The notes below the pieces were generated by a model. That model worked only from the letters and a program-made list of their open reading frames with translations. It was not told where the DNA came from and did no database searches. DNA of 64,000 bases from Rhodobacterales bacterium 56_14_T64 (GTDB lineage: Bacteria; Pseudomonadota; Alphaproteobacteria; Rhodobacterales; Rhodobacteraceae). The position numbers were made by a program, and so were the translations under genes. The first letter of the stretch is position 1. Each line of letters starts with the position of its first letter. Shown here piece by piece: positions 8,843 through 19,297 of the stretch. The DNA lies in assembly GCA_002162795.1 (NCBI GenBank), contig MAAY01000023.1:41269-105268 (forward strand), in the 5' to 3' direction.

Positions 8843-9436
8843 ATGCACAACCACAAGATTTTAATCCTGAACGGTCACCCCGGTGCCTCCTCACTGTCGA
8901 AATCCCTATGCCAAGCCTATATGGACGCCGCCGAAATGCAAGGCCACACAGTGCGGTTTCATGATCTGTCCGACATGTCATTTGACCTGGATTATGGGCA
9001 GAGCGGATACTCCGACCCAAAGCCTCTGGAGCCAGATCTGGAGACGTTCCTGAGTGATGTGGAGTGGGCCAGCCATGTAGTTCTTGCGACGCCGCTCTGG
9101 TGGGGAGGGATCCCTGCAAAATTGAAAGGGTTGTTTGATCGCGTCCTGCTACCAGGGCGGGCTTTTGACACCCGAAACACCAATATTCTGGGCGTTCCAA
9201 AGCCAATGTTGACGGGGAAAACGGCCCGCGTATTGCTGACATCGGACACGCCTCCACTGCTGCTACGGTTGTTTTATGGAAATGCGGTGAAGAAAATTCT
9301 CAGCCGTCAGATTCTGGGTTTTGTGGGAATTACACCCACCCGTTTTGTGTCCTTTGCGCCTGCCACCGATGCAAATGACGCCAAGGTAAAAACATGGTTG
9401 GACCGTGCCGCAAGTCTGGGCGCAAAAGCGGCTTGA
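8843..9436 (+). CDS. NAD(P)H dehydrogenase (quinone), flavodoxin-fold
   Basis: FMN/FAD-dependent NAD(P)H:quinone reductase of the NQO1/KefF type, 197 residues. Motifs visible are KILILNGHPGASSLSK (phosphate loop), HDLSDMSFD, and VLATPLWWGGIPAKLKGLFDRVLLPGRAF. The start is the ATG with GGAG six bases upstream. An earlier TTG (8780) is in frame but lies inside the operator. Regulated by the divergent TetR protein, it probably detoxifies quinones or other electrophiles by two-electron reduction. Confidence 0.9.
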   Translation: MHNHKILILNGHPGASSLSKSLCQAYMDAAEMQGHTVRFHDLSDMSFDLDYGQSGYSDPKPLEPDLETFLSDVEWASHVVLATPLWWGGIPAKLKGLFDRVLLPGRAFDTRNTNILGVPKPMLTGKTARVLLTSDTPPLLLRLFYGNAVKKILSRQILGFVGITPTRFVSFAPATDANDAKVKTWLDRAASLGAKAA

Positions 9437-11938
<2,502 letters not shown>

Positions 11939-11978
11939 TTTGGCGCCTGTGCCTCAGAGCTGAAAACACCCAAAATGA

Positions 11979-12007
11979 AATGGCCACCTGATTGGGTGGC
12001 CATTTTT
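11979..12007. terminator. Bidirectional terminator between gyrB and trhO
   Basis: 10-bp stem AATGGCCACC (11979-11988) / GGTGGCCATT (11995-12004) with TTTTT on the plus strand and an A-rich 5' flank that supplies Ts on the minus strand. It serves two convergent genes. Confidence 0.9.
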
Positions 12008-12008
12008 G

Positions 12009-12920
12009 TTACGCTGTAATGGTGCCCGGATGATCCTTGCGGCGCTCACGGGTCAGCATAATTTGTTTCTGTCGTTCTCGGAACCGCATTTTGTCCTTGT
12101 CCGAGGTGTCATCGATACACTGATGGCAGGACACACCATGTTCAAACGCTGGATTATTGGTGTCTTCGGGAGCAATAGGCCGACGGCATCCATGGCACAA
12201 TTCATGGGGGCCAATTTTCAACCCGTGACCCACCGAGACGCGGCTGTCGAAGACAAAACACTCACCTTGCCAGGTGCTGTCCTCGGCGGGCGTTTCTTCC
12301 AAATAGCGCAGAATCCCACCTTTGAGGTGATAGACATCCTCGACGCCTTCTCCGATCAGGTAGTTGGTCGACTTCTCGCAACGAATACCGCCGGTGCAGA
12401 ACATCGCGACCCGCTTGTTGTGAAAGCGGTCCTTGTTTTGTGCCCACCATTCCGGGAATTGCCCAAAAGTTTCGGTCTTGGGGTCGATGGCGCCCTCAAA
12501 GGTACCAATACCCACTTCGTAGTCATTGCGAGTGTCGATCACCACCACATCGTCTGCCTGGATCAGTGCGTTCCAATCCTCGGGCTCGACATAATGGCCG
12601 ACATGCGCCTTGGGATCGACGTCTGGTTGACCCATGGTGACGATCTCTTTCTTGACCCGCACCTTCATCTTGCCAAACGGCGGGTGCTCGCTGTGGGCTT
12701 CCTTCCACTCAAGATCGGCGCAGCCGGGCAGGGCTTTGATGTGGGCCAAAACCGCATCGATGCCGGAACGTGGTCCGGCGATGGTGCCGTTGACGCCTTC
12801 ACCGGCCAGCAGTAACGAGCCTTCGACGTCATGTGCCTGGCACAGTTCAAGCAACGCCGGTTTGATGGCGGCGGGATCAGAAAAGCGGGTGAAGTGGTAT
12901 AGGGCGCAAATTACATACAT
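12009..12920 (-). CDS. trhO: tRNA uridine(34) hydroxylase TrhO (rhodanese family)
   Basis: Oxygen-dependent enzyme that makes 5-hydroxyuridine at tRNA wobble position 34 (formerly YceA). From the start MYVICALYHFTRF it is 303 residues; a longer frame begins 14 codons earlier. An N-terminal acylphosphatase-like UPF0176 domain precedes the rhodanese domain (VVVIDTRNDYEVGIGTFEGA) with the active-site loop FCTGGIRCEKS, then a Cys-rich C-terminal segment with CHGCRRPI and CHQCID that looks metal-binding. It converges on gyrB. Confidence 0.92.
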   Translation of the reverse strand: MYVICALYHFTRFSDPAAIKPALLELCQAHDVEGSLLLAGEGVNGTIAGPRSGIDAVLAHIKALPGCADLEWKEAHSEHPPFGKMKVRVKKEIVTMGQPDVDPKAHVGHYVEPEDWNALIQADDVVVIDTRNDYEVGIGTFEGAIDPKTETFGQFPEWWAQNKDRFHNKRVAMFCTGGIRCEKSTNYLIGEGVEDVYHLKGGILRYLEETPAEDSTWQGECFVFDSRVSVGHGLKIGPHELCHGCRRPIAPEDTNNPAFEHGVSCHQCIDDTSDKDKMRFRERQKQIMLTRERRKDHPGTITA

Positions 12921-13031
12921 ACGCAGCGAATAATCCGATGACACCTTGGTTTCAAGGGGCACATTGACCTAGTATCCGCCATTCGCCAGAGGCTCGACCC
13001 TTGGCTATGCGGGACAGAGCAGGAGATCCAA

Positions 13032-13625
13032 ATGACCAAAGCCCTTATCGTCATCGACGTCCAGAAGGATTTTTGCCCCGGTGGCGCGCTGGCTGTGCCT
13101 GGCGGTGATGAAATTGTGCCGGTGATCAATGAAATGATGGCGGGTTTCGATGCGGTGATTCTGACTCAGGACTGGCACCCGAGTGGGCATTCGTCATTCG
13201 CGTCGTCCCATGTTGGAAAAGCACCTTTCGAGACCACACAGATGCCCTATGGCACCCAGGTTTTATGGCCAGAACATTGTGTTCAGGGCACAAGCGGAGC
13301 AGCATTTCATCCAGATCTGCGCCGGGATGCGGACCTAATTATTCGCAAAGGATATCGGCCTCATATCGATAGTTATTCCGCCTTCTTTGAGAACGACCAA
13401 ACCACCCCGACCGGATTGCAAGGCTACCTAAAAGATCGCGGCATCAATGACTTGACTATGGTAGGGTTGGCCACGGATTTTTGCGTTGCCTTCTCGGCGC
13501 TGGACGCAATCCGGCTGGAATTTGCCGTCCGGGTGGAGCTTGCGGCATGTCGTGCAATCGATATGGATGGATCTTTGAACACAGCGCTGAAAAATATGAA
13601 AAACGCCGAAGTGTCCTTAGGCTAA
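13032..13625 (+). CDS. pncA: Nicotinamidase
   Basis: Hydrolyses nicotinamide to nicotinate in NAD salvage; some homologues also act on pyrazinamide. The 197-residue isochorismatase-fold protein shows the catalytic Asp10 (VIDVQKDF), the metal site DWHPSGHSSF, the catalytic Lys region IIRKGYRP, and the nucleophile Cys151 in GLATDFCVAFSALDA. AGGAG lies upstream of the ATG. The next enzyme, pncB, lies 2.4 kb downstream on the same strand after a histidine kinase. Confidence 0.96.
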   Translation: MTKALIVIDVQKDFCPGGALAVPGGDEIVPVINEMMAGFDAVILTQDWHPSGHSSFASSHVGKAPFETTQMPYGTQVLWPEHCVQGTSGAAFHPDLRRDADLIIRKGYRPHIDSYSAFFENDQTTPTGLQGYLKDRGINDLTMVGLATDFCVAFSALDAIRLEFAVRVELAACRAIDMDGSLNTALKNMKNAEVSLG

Positions 13626-13695
13626 ATGTGAGTCTCCAAATATTAACATCGTTCCTCTAGACAGTTCGTAGTGGCAATAATACCAAGGCTTGGCA

Positions 13696-15924
13696 ATGAA
13701 CTTTCAGGGCCCGACATCCTCGTGGTTGTCAACTGACAATACTCGGAAATACAGTCCCAATGGGCTGTTGCTTCGGTATGCCAGAGGTCGTGTCCGTCAT
13801 TTTGTGCATCGTCAGCTCTATGCTTTTACCGGATCAGCGTTCCTTTGGGCAATAATTTCTCCCACAGTTGGAATGCTGGCTTTTGCGTTAACGGTTCTAG
13901 GAGACGCGCTGGATTGTTTTTTCCTTCGTCGCTTGCCGAAATTATTAGATCAGGGTTGGTCTACCCGTCGGCTGCAGATCGTCAGTGCAACAACCGCTGG
14001 TATCAGCGCTACGGCGATCGCTTTTAGCGTCAATATGCCTGTATATTTCCACCCAGATCATGCTGAGACGCTGTTTCTCGTAGGTGTCTTGATCAGTGCG
14101 GCCATCAATTCTGGGCTGGTTCTGCCATTTAATCCTGCAGCTGGGATCACGCGTTTGCTAATATTTGCAGCCGCTCCGTTGGTTGCCATGTCATTAGAGG
14201 CGATGTCTGCGGATGAACTGGATTCGATGTTCGCAATGCACTTTGCTGGGCTGGGAATGCTGTACGCTACGATTTGGTGGTTTGTAAAATTCGTTAAGTC
14301 GACTTTCGAACGCAACCGGGACTATCTGCTGGAGCAAGATGAGCAACATCAGCAACTAGAAGTGTCGAATGCATTGCTTCAGGAGCAGCAGGAACAAGCG
14401 CGGCGGCTTGCGCTGGTCGCTGAGCACGCCAATGATAGTGTTTTTCTAATTGACCGAAGGGGGAAAATTGCTTGGGTCAATGAATCCTTTACAAGGATCA
14501 CTGGCTATTCGTTTTCCGAAGCCATCGGAAAGACGCCCTGTGAGTTGCTGGGGACAAGCAAAGCCGACCCAGAAGCGATCAAGGTGATGCTGGATAAACG
14601 GGCGAAAAACGAACCTTTCCAGGTGGAAATTAGAAGTCGCCGTAAAGACGGAACTTTGATGTGGATTGAGACTAACCAAGTCCCAGTGCGGGGATACAAG
14701 GGTGAAATTGACGTCACAGTAGCAGTCGAACGCGATGTCACAGCGGCCCATTTGCATGCGCAGCAATTGGAGGAAGCACGTGTTTCTGCCGAAGAGGGCG
14801 AGCGGTCCAAGGCCGATTTTTTAGCGACGATGAGCCATGAAATCCGAACCCCTATGAATGGTGTGATCGGCATGGCTCAGATGCTGGAAGGGACGTCGTT
14901 GGACCCTGATCAGCGGATCTATACAGACACAATTCTGAGTTCCTCCAAGACACTATTGTCCCTGATCAACGATGTTCTGGATCTGTCGAAACTGGATGCG
15001 AATATGATGTCCTTTTCGCGCGTGGATTTCGATATTCGCACGTGTTTTGAGGAAACTCTTCGACTTCTAGAGACCCAGGCTCGTGAAAAGGGGCTGACAC
15101 TTGTTTTGGATGTACCAAAAGAGGTTCCCCGGCGAGTCCATGGGGATGACAGTCGGATTCGGCAAATCCTGCTGAACCTTGTCGGCAATGCCATCAAATT
15201 TACTGAGGTCGGAGAAGTTCGGGTGGCACTGGACGTCCATCCACAAGGAGACACGCTCGAACTACATTTCTCTGTAACCGACACGGGTATTGGCATTCCA
15301 GAAGACAAGATTGAACGTGTTTTTGGACATTTCTCACAGGCGGATGCTGCCACAACCCGCAAATTTGGCGGCACCGGTCTTGGGCTGACCATATCCCGGA
15401 AACTGGCCAGAGCGATGGGCGGAGAAATTGCCATCCAATCAGTAGTTGGGGCAGGGACTTGTGTAACGGCTTCTCTGCAATTGGCCGCTGGAAATGCGCT
15501 GACCGAGCCCGAGATGGATGGGGTCGAAAATGTTTGTGAACTACCCTCTGTTCGCCCAGGAATGCGGGTTCTGGTTGCCGAAGACAACAAGGTGAACCGG
15601 CTAGTGATGCAGAAGTTCTTGCGGGATACCCCGATCGAGCTCGAGTTTGCCCACAATGGCAGCGAGGCGGTGGAAAAAGTCCAGCTGATGAAGCCGGATC
15701 TTGTGTTCATGGATATGTCGATGCCAGTGATGAGCGGCATTGATGCCACTCTAGCAATTCGCAACAGCGATGGGGTGCAGCCGGTGATCATCGCGTTGAC
15801 AGCCAACGCCTTTGACAGCGACCGCGACGCTTGCCTGCAGGCCGGCATGGACGAGTTTCTGAGTAAGCCGCTGAACCGCAAAGACGTGCTGGCAGTGTTG
15901 CAACGTCACGGTTCTGGCTCCTAA
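13696..15924 (+). CDS. Membrane hybrid sensor histidine kinase (PAS, HisKA, HATPase, receiver)
   Basis: Protein of 742 residues. An N-terminal domain of about 210 residues has roughly five to six hydrophobic segments. A short coiled coil follows (EQDEQHQQLEVSNALLQEQQEQ), then a PAS domain (SVFLIDRRGKIAWVNESF, with PAC segment), HisKA with His381 in MSHEIRTPMNG, HATPase (NLVGNAIKFTE, DTGIGIP, FGGTGLGLT), and a receiver with phospho-acceptor Asp673 (LVFMDMSMPVMSG). No Hpt domain is present, so it needs a separate phosphotransferase. It sits between pncA and pncB; a role in NAD metabolism is only suggested by position. The N-terminal half looks more AT-rich than its neighbours. Confidence 0.9.
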   Translation: MNFQGPTSSWLSTDNTRKYSPNGLLLRYARGRVRHFVHRQLYAFTGSAFLWAIISPTVGMLAFALTVLGDALDCFFLRRLPKLLDQGWSTRRLQIVSATTAGISATAIAFSVNMPVYFHPDHAETLFLVGVLISAAINSGLVLPFNPAAGITRLLIFAAAPLVAMSLEAMSADELDSMFAMHFAGLGMLYATIWWFVKFVKSTFERNRDYLLEQDEQHQQLEVSNALLQEQQEQARRLALVAEHANDSVFLIDRRGKIAWVNESFTRITGYSFSEAIGKTPCELLGTSKADPEAIKVMLDKRAKNEPFQVEIRSRRKDGTLMWIETNQVPVRGYKGEIDVTVAVERDVTAAHLHAQQLEEARVSAEEGERSKADFLATMSHEIRTPMNGVIGMAQMLEGTSLDPDQRIYTDTILSSSKTLLSLINDVLDLSKLDANMMSFSRVDFDIRTCFEETLRLLETQAREKGLTLVLDVPKEVPRRVHGDDSRIRQILLNLVGNAIKFTEVGEVRVALDVHPQGDTLELHFSVTDTGIGIPEDKIERVFGHFSQADAATTRKFGGTGLGLTISRKLARAMGGEIAIQSVVGAGTCVTASLQLAAGNALTEPEMDGVENVCELPSVRPGMRVLVAEDNKVNRLVMQKFLRDTPIELEFAHNGSEAVEKVQLMKPDLVFMDMSMPVMSGIDATLAIRNSDGVQPVIIALTANAFDSDRDACLQAGMDEFLSKPLNRKDVLAVLQRHGSGS

Positions 15925-16003
15925 ACCTCTCCACGGTGTTGATTTTCTTGCCCCCAGCGCCGGGCTGTCTTATCAACCAGTGAACCAACGAATGAGGTCG
16001 CCG

Positions 16004-17293
16004 GTGGATATTGCAACCCGGGTCTATAATCACAAATGGAAGATTGATCCGATCGTAAGATCGTTGATCGACACTGATTTCTATAAACTGCTGATGTGCC
16101 AGTCTGTGTTCCGTAACAAGCTGGACACTCAGGTAACGTTTTCGCTGATCAACCGGTCGATCAAAGTACCGCTGGCCAACCTGATCGACGAGGGGGAGTT
16201 GCGTGAGCAGTTGGACCATATTCGCACGCTGACCTTGTCGCGCGGTGAAAGCACCTGGCTGCGGGGTAATACGTTTTACGGCAAACGGCAGATGTTCAGC
16301 CCTGACTTCATGGAGTGGTTCGAAAAACTGCGCCTGCCAGCTTATCATCTGGAGCGTAGGGGCGATCAGTATGAGCTGACTTTCGAGGGCAGCTGGCCCG
16401 AGGTCATGCTGTGGGAAATCCCGGCATTGGCGGTTTTGATGGAGCTGCGTAGCCGGTCCGTGCTGAACAGCATGGACCGGTTCGAACTGCAGGTGCTTTA
16501 CGCCCGCGCCATGACCAAAGTTTGGGAAAAAATCGAACGGTTGCGACAGGTTGATGGGCTGAGTATCGCTGACTTCGGCACCCGTCGCCGTCATTCATTT
16601 CTCTGGCAGGATTGGTGCGTGCAGGCGATGAGCGAAGGGTTGGGTCGCAAATTTACCGGCACTTCGAATTGCAAAATTGCGATGCGACGCGAGCTTGAAG
16701 CGATTGGAACCAATGCGCATGAACTGCCGATGGTCTATTCAGCGCTGGCTGAAGACGACGCAGCGTTGGCGCAGGCCCCCTATGATGTGTTGGCGGACTG
16801 GCGCGAGGAACACGATGGAAATCTGCGTATCATTCTGCCTGATACTTTCGGCACCAAGGGGTTCCTGGACCGCGCGCCTGAGTGGCTGAACCAGTGGACT
16901 GGCATTCGAATCGACAGCGGTGATCCCGCGACGGCCGCTGAGATTGCGATCAACTGGTGGAAAGAACGCGGCGAAGATCTAAGCCAGAAACGGGTGATCT
17001 TCTCGGACGGGTTGGACGTAAACAAAATTGCGGAATTGCATGCGAAATTTGCAGGCCGGGTCAATGTGTCCTTTGGCTGGGGAACTTTGCTGACCAATGA
17101 CTTCCGCGGCTTGGTGCCAAACGACAGCTTGGCGCCGTTCTCGCTGGTCTGCAAAGCGGTGTCAGCCAATGGCCGCCCGACAGTAAAACTGTCAGACAAC
17201 CCGGAAAAAGCAATGGGCCCGCAGGATCAAATCGATCGTTACAAGCGAGTGTTCGGAGTGGGTGAGCAGGAGCGGATGCGGGTGATCGTCTAA
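16004..17293 (+). CDS. pncB: Nicotinate phosphoribosyltransferase
   Basis: Converts nicotinate and PRPP to nicotinate mononucleotide in the Preiss-Handler pathway, the step after PncA. Family motifs are DTDFYKLLMCQ near the N-terminus and FGTRRRHSFLWQD, which carries the regulatory phospho-histidine, followed by GTSN, RIDSGDP and FGWGTLLTNDF. The start GTG at 16004 (VDIATRVYNHKW) has GAGGT five bases upstream and gives 429 residues; GTG 15980 and ATG 15992 are in-frame alternatives without a ribosome-binding site. Confidence 0.95.
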   Translation: MDIATRVYNHKWKIDPIVRSLIDTDFYKLLMCQSVFRNKLDTQVTFSLINRSIKVPLANLIDEGELREQLDHIRTLTLSRGESTWLRGNTFYGKRQMFSPDFMEWFEKLRLPAYHLERRGDQYELTFEGSWPEVMLWEIPALAVLMELRSRSVLNSMDRFELQVLYARAMTKVWEKIERLRQVDGLSIADFGTRRRHSFLWQDWCVQAMSEGLGRKFTGTSNCKIAMRRELEAIGTNAHELPMVYSALAEDDAALAQAPYDVLADWREEHDGNLRIILPDTFGTKGFLDRAPEWLNQWTGIRIDSGDPATAAEIAINWWKERGEDLSQKRVIFSDGLDVNKIAELHAKFAGRVNVSFGWGTLLTNDFRGLVPNDSLAPFSLVCKAVSANGRPTVKLSDNPEKAMGPQDQIDRYKRVFGVGEQERMRVIV

Positions 17294-17336
17294 CCTCCCG
17301 CATCAAAGATCTTTGGGCCGCAACACTACCGTGAAA

Positions 17337-17354
17337 TGTTTCGCGCGCGAAACA
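17337..17354. repeat. Perfect 18-bp palindrome between convergent genes
   Basis: TGTTTCGCGCGCGAAACA is exactly palindromic. It shares the arms TGTTTC...GAAACA with the parS consensus TGTTTCACGTGAAACA, but the centre is CGCG-rich and two bases longer. There is no T run, so it is a poor terminator. It lies between the 3' ends of pncB and the aldehyde dehydrogenase gene, about 14 kb from dnaA. A ParB or other DNA-binding site is possible. Confidence 0.55.
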
Positions 17355-17373
17355 ATGCGGCAGTGCTGCTGAC

Positions 17374-18834
17374 TTAGCCGTGGTGTGCAGCGACGGTTTT
17401 CAATTGCGAAAACCCGTACATCGCTTCAAAGCCTTTTTCGCGCCCATGGCCGGATTTTCCGACGCCACCAAACGGCAGTTCAACGCCGCCGCCGGCACCA
17501 TAGTTGTTGAGAAACACCTGACCAGCACGCAGCTTCTTGGCCAGTCGCATTTGGCGGGCGCCGTCGCGGGCCCAGACACTGGCAACAAGGCCAAAGTCCG
17601 TGGAATTAGCGATCCTTAGCGCATCCTCTTCGGTGTCAAAAGGAATGATAACCTGCACCGGACCAAAGATCTCGTCCCGTGCCAATGGATGATCGGCGGG
17701 CACATCGGCAAACAGGGTCGGGCGCACGTAGGCGCCGGTTTTGGGGGCGTGGTCAACGATATGGCCCTGTGCCGCGACGGTAAGATCCGCGCCTTTGGCC
17801 AGGAACCCTTCGACAATGTCTTTTTGACGCGTGGAAATCAGCGGCCCCAGTCGCAGATCCTCATCTGCCGGGCCAACAGTCAGCTCGCCGTAGGCGGCAC
17901 TCATACGTGCCACGACCGCGTCATAGACGCCACGCTGAACCAGAATACGCGACGAGGCTGAACATGTTTGGCCAGCGTTTTGGATGCCGGCGTTGACCAG
18001 AAATGGCAGTGCGGCGTCTAGATCGGCGTCGTCAAACACCAGTTGCGGAGACTTTCCGCCCAGTTCCAGAGTAACCGGAACCACATTCTTACCCGCCGCC
18101 TGCTGCACCAGCGCGCCGGTGGCAACTGAACCAGTGAACGAGATGTGCTGTATGCCTGTATGCGACGACAGTGCGGCGCCAGCCTCAGCTCCCAGTCCCG
18201 GCACCACGTTTAATGCGCCAGCGGGCAGTCCGGCCTCGGTCGCGATATGGGCGAAGGCCAGCGCAGTCAGGCAGGCCTCTTCGGCGGGCTTTAACACCGT
18301 TGCATTGCCCATCGCCAGTGCTGCACCTACTGAACGGCCGATGATTTGCATCGGATAGTTCCACGGCACGATATGCCCGGTGACCCCATGTGGTTCACGC
18401 AGAGTGTAGACTGTGTAGCCATCCAGATAAGGGATGGTTTCGCCATGAACCTTATCCGCCGCGCCACCGTAGAATTCCATATATCGCGCCAGCGCCACTG
18501 CATCCGCACGGGCTTGGGTCAGCGGCTTGCCAACATCCATCGCCTCAAGTGCGGCCAATTGGTCAACCCGTTCCAACACCAGTTGACCAATCCGGGTCAG
18601 GATACGGCCCCGCTCCAGCGCGGTCATGCGACCCCAATCCCCGTTCATTGCGGTCTCGGCGGCCTGCACCGCTGCGTCAATATCCGCAGCGCTACCTCGG
18701 GCAATCTGGCAAATAGCGCTGCCATCCGAGGGGTTCACCAGCGCCAAGGTTTCACCGCTGGCGGGGGCGATCCACTGGCCGCCAATCAGGCAGGTGGTAG
18801 GATCAAACCAGAGAGGATTTGTGTCAGTCATCAT
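17374..18834 (-). CDS. NAD(P)-dependent aldehyde dehydrogenase, betaine-aldehyde/aminoaldehyde type
   Basis: ALDH-superfamily enzyme of 486 residues that oxidises an aldehyde to the acid. The cofactor segment is IVPWNYPMQI, the general-base Glu lies in VTLELGGKSPQLVF, and the nucleophilic Cys in NAGQTCSASSRI. The C-terminal GGGVELPFGGVGKSGHGREKG is typical of betaine/gamma-aminobutyraldehyde dehydrogenases. It is the last gene of a minus-strand operon, overlapping the acetyltransferase by 11 bp, downstream of a peptide-type ABC transporter. An amine or aminoaldehyde substrate is plausible but unproven. Confidence 0.9.
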   Translation of the reverse strand: MMTDTNPLWFDPTTCLIGGQWIAPASGETLALVNPSDGSAICQIARGSAADIDAAVQAAETAMNGDWGRMTALERGRILTRIGQLVLERVDQLAALEAMDVGKPLTQARADAVALARYMEFYGGAADKVHGETIPYLDGYTVYTLREPHGVTGHIVPWNYPMQIIGRSVGAALAMGNATVLKPAEEACLTALAFAHIATEAGLPAGALNVVPGLGAEAGAALSSHTGIQHISFTGSVATGALVQQAAGKNVVPVTLELGGKSPQLVFDDADLDAALPFLVNAGIQNAGQTCSASSRILVQRGVYDAVVARMSAAYGELTVGPADEDLRLGPLISTRQKDIVEGFLAKGADLTVAAQGHIVDHAPKTGAYVRPTLFADVPADHPLARDEIFGPVQVIIPFDTEEDALRIANSTDFGLVASVWARDGARQMRLAKKLRAGQVFLNNYGAGGGVELPFGGVGKSGHGREKGFEAMYGFSQLKTVAAHHG

Positions 18835-19297
18835 GTGGTCCTGCTATATCGAATGTGTAACTTTTGATCTGATGTTCAGTATACGGCGCCCCAGCGCGCA
18901 ACTCGCGGACGCCGGGCATACCGCTGAGGCAGGTGCCCCAGAATGCAGCGGCCTGTTTGGAATGGGCGGATAAGCCCATGCGCCAGCGGCCGGGAAATTC
19001 CTGCAACAAGATCTGCGCGGCCTCATAGCCAAATCCTTGACGCCGGTGCTTGGGGAAGATTGCGAACTCGGACAGTTCACGACGGTCTTCTGGCAGGTTC
19101 AAAACAATGGCAAAGCCGATACGAGCGGTTTCATTCTTGATCCAGAATGCAGTGACATCCTTGCGGTGCAGAAACTGTTCGGCGCGATCGTCCGGATTGA
19201 TGCCTGCTGATGGGGCGACTTCGCCAAAATAGGGGGCAAGTGCTGCGGCCAGAAAATTGGCTTCGCGTGGTAAGATGAGAGCAAGTGACAGGCTCAT
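18824..19297 (-). CDS. GNAT-family N-acetyltransferase
   Basis: Acetyl-CoA-dependent acyltransferase of 157 residues. The acetyl-CoA loop reads FAIFPKHRRQGFGYEAAQILL (motif A, R-x-x-G-x-G/Y) preceded by a core strand. The substrate is unknown. It overlaps the ABC ATPase gene by ATGA upstream and the aldehyde dehydrogenase downstream, so all are translationally coupled. The context suggests it modifies an amine taken up by the transporter or protects against its aldehyde. Confidence 0.82.
   Translation of the reverse strand: MSLSLALILPREANFLAAALAPYFGEVAPSAGINPDDRAEQFLHRKDVTAFWIKNETARIGFAIVLNLPEDRRELSEFAIFPKHRRQGFGYEAAQILLQEFPGRWRMGLSAHSKQAAAFWGTCLSGMPGVRELRAGAPYTEHQIKSYTFDIAGPHDD

Noticed and set aside
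14919..15881. 320-codon frame antisense to the hybrid kinase
   Set aside because: Ser/Arg-rich shadow of a strongly supported gene in the opposite strand.
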